This document shows positions 63,810-64,000 of a DNA stretch of 64,000 bases, piece by piece. A program made the translations under genes and the position numbers. Every line of letters begins with the position of its first letter. Position 1 is the stretch's first letter. Source of the DNA: Legionella quinlivanii (GTDB taxonomy: Bacteria; Pseudomonadota; Gammaproteobacteria; Legionellales; Legionellaceae); the NCBI RefSeq assembly GCF_003265995.1, contig NZ_MVJN01000010.1, positions 90,093-154,092 of the forward strand, given 5' to 3'. The notes under the pieces were generated by a model. It searched no databases. It was given only the letters and a program-made list of their open reading frames with translations, and had not been told where the DNA came from.

Positions 63810-64000
63810 TCATTTTTCACCAAAATCCAGCGAATAAGATGGCTTAGAAACTGTCCAGTGAGAAGGAATAATACCATTTGTAACAAATTGATGAATGCTT
63901 GAATAAGGCCAATCGATTGGTTGAGACACATGTCCATGCTTGACCGGATTATAATGAATATAATTAACATGATGTTCAAAGTCTAACTCATCCCGAATAA
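63810..64000 (-). CDS. REP-associated tyrosine transposase (RAYT), C-terminal part at window edge
   Basis: The open frame enters from the right edge and ends at 63810; 62 codons are visible. The segment HHVNYIHYNPVKHGHVSQP, then DWPYSSIHQFV and HWTVSKPSYSLDFGEK, matches the conserved C-terminal part of the Y1-type IS200-like RAYT family (NYIHYNPVKHGLV followed by DWPYSSF). RAYTs act on nearby REP hairpins, and the gene is immediately followed by one. The catalytic tyrosine and the HUH motif lie outside the window, so intactness cannot be judged. Confidence 0.88.
   Translation of the reverse strand, partial: IRDELDFEHHVNYIHYNPVKHGHVSQPIDWPYSSIHQFVTNGIIPSHWTVSKPSYSLDFGEK

Overview
This window comes from a Legionella-like gammaproteobacterium (family Legionellaceae). 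No database was searched; the assignment rests on gene content. It carries a DotV/IcmC-type Dot/Icm secretion gene close to rpoN and hpf, ankyrin-repeat and leucine-rich-repeat proteins, several large unannotatable proteins that look like Dot/Icm effectors, moderate-to-low GC, and many palindromic intergenic repeats. There are no rRNA or tRNA genes and no CRISPR array that I can see.

Layout. 1-2.3 kb: two minus-strand LRR proteins, the first running off the left edge. 2.5-8.1 kb: an EEP-family hydrolase, ptsN-ptsH (nitrogen PTS), pssA, a DUF3579 gene, dotV, a ferredoxin-NADP reductase-like flavoprotein and class I fructose-bisphosphate aldolase. 8.3-11.5 kb: hpf, rpoN, rpmG, rpmB and trmB. 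11.9-16.0 kb: two ankyrin proteins; the first has an N-terminal papain-like (C58-type) cysteine-protease signature. 16.2-19.7 kb: hflK-hflC and purA. 19.8-27.9 kb: an outer-membrane barrel, an exported adenosine deaminase, a 1460-residue helical giant and a 427-residue protein with a degenerate GTPase-like N-terminus. 28.0-33.4 kb: gpmI-envC-ctpA, with rhodanese and RpiB-like genes divergent from gpmI. 33.5-37.4 kb: a large exported protein, then an hvfABC locus, which is an MNIO-type RiPP (bufferin/oxazolin) system with a three-cysteine precursor peptide. 37.6-46.2 kb: the envelope cluster uppS-cdsA-rseP-bamA-skp-lpxD-fabZ-lpxA, with a MITE-like element between bamA and skp. 46.4-48.4 kb: crcB, a DUF190 gene and serS. 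48.6-52.8 kb: a divergent pair, a cytochrome P450-like protein and a PI-kinase-like putative effector. 53.1-60.4 kb: a small secreted cysteine-rich protein, an SDR, and gltB-gltD. 60.5-64 kb: a putative caspase-fold (clan CD) protease, a sugar-nucleotide epimerase, a DUF4169 gene and the 3' end of a REP-associated transposase lying against its REP hairpin.

Housekeeping blocks (PTS-Ntr/RpoN, FtsH modulators, lipid A and OMP biogenesis, glutamate synthase) alternate with single-gene accessory insertions that probably encode host-directed effectors. The strongest leads are the hvfABC RiPP locus, the P450-like and PI-kinase-like divergent pair, the two unrelated cysteine-protease-like putative effectors, and two families of MITE-like palindromes, each with one copy flanked by an exact 11-bp direct repeat.
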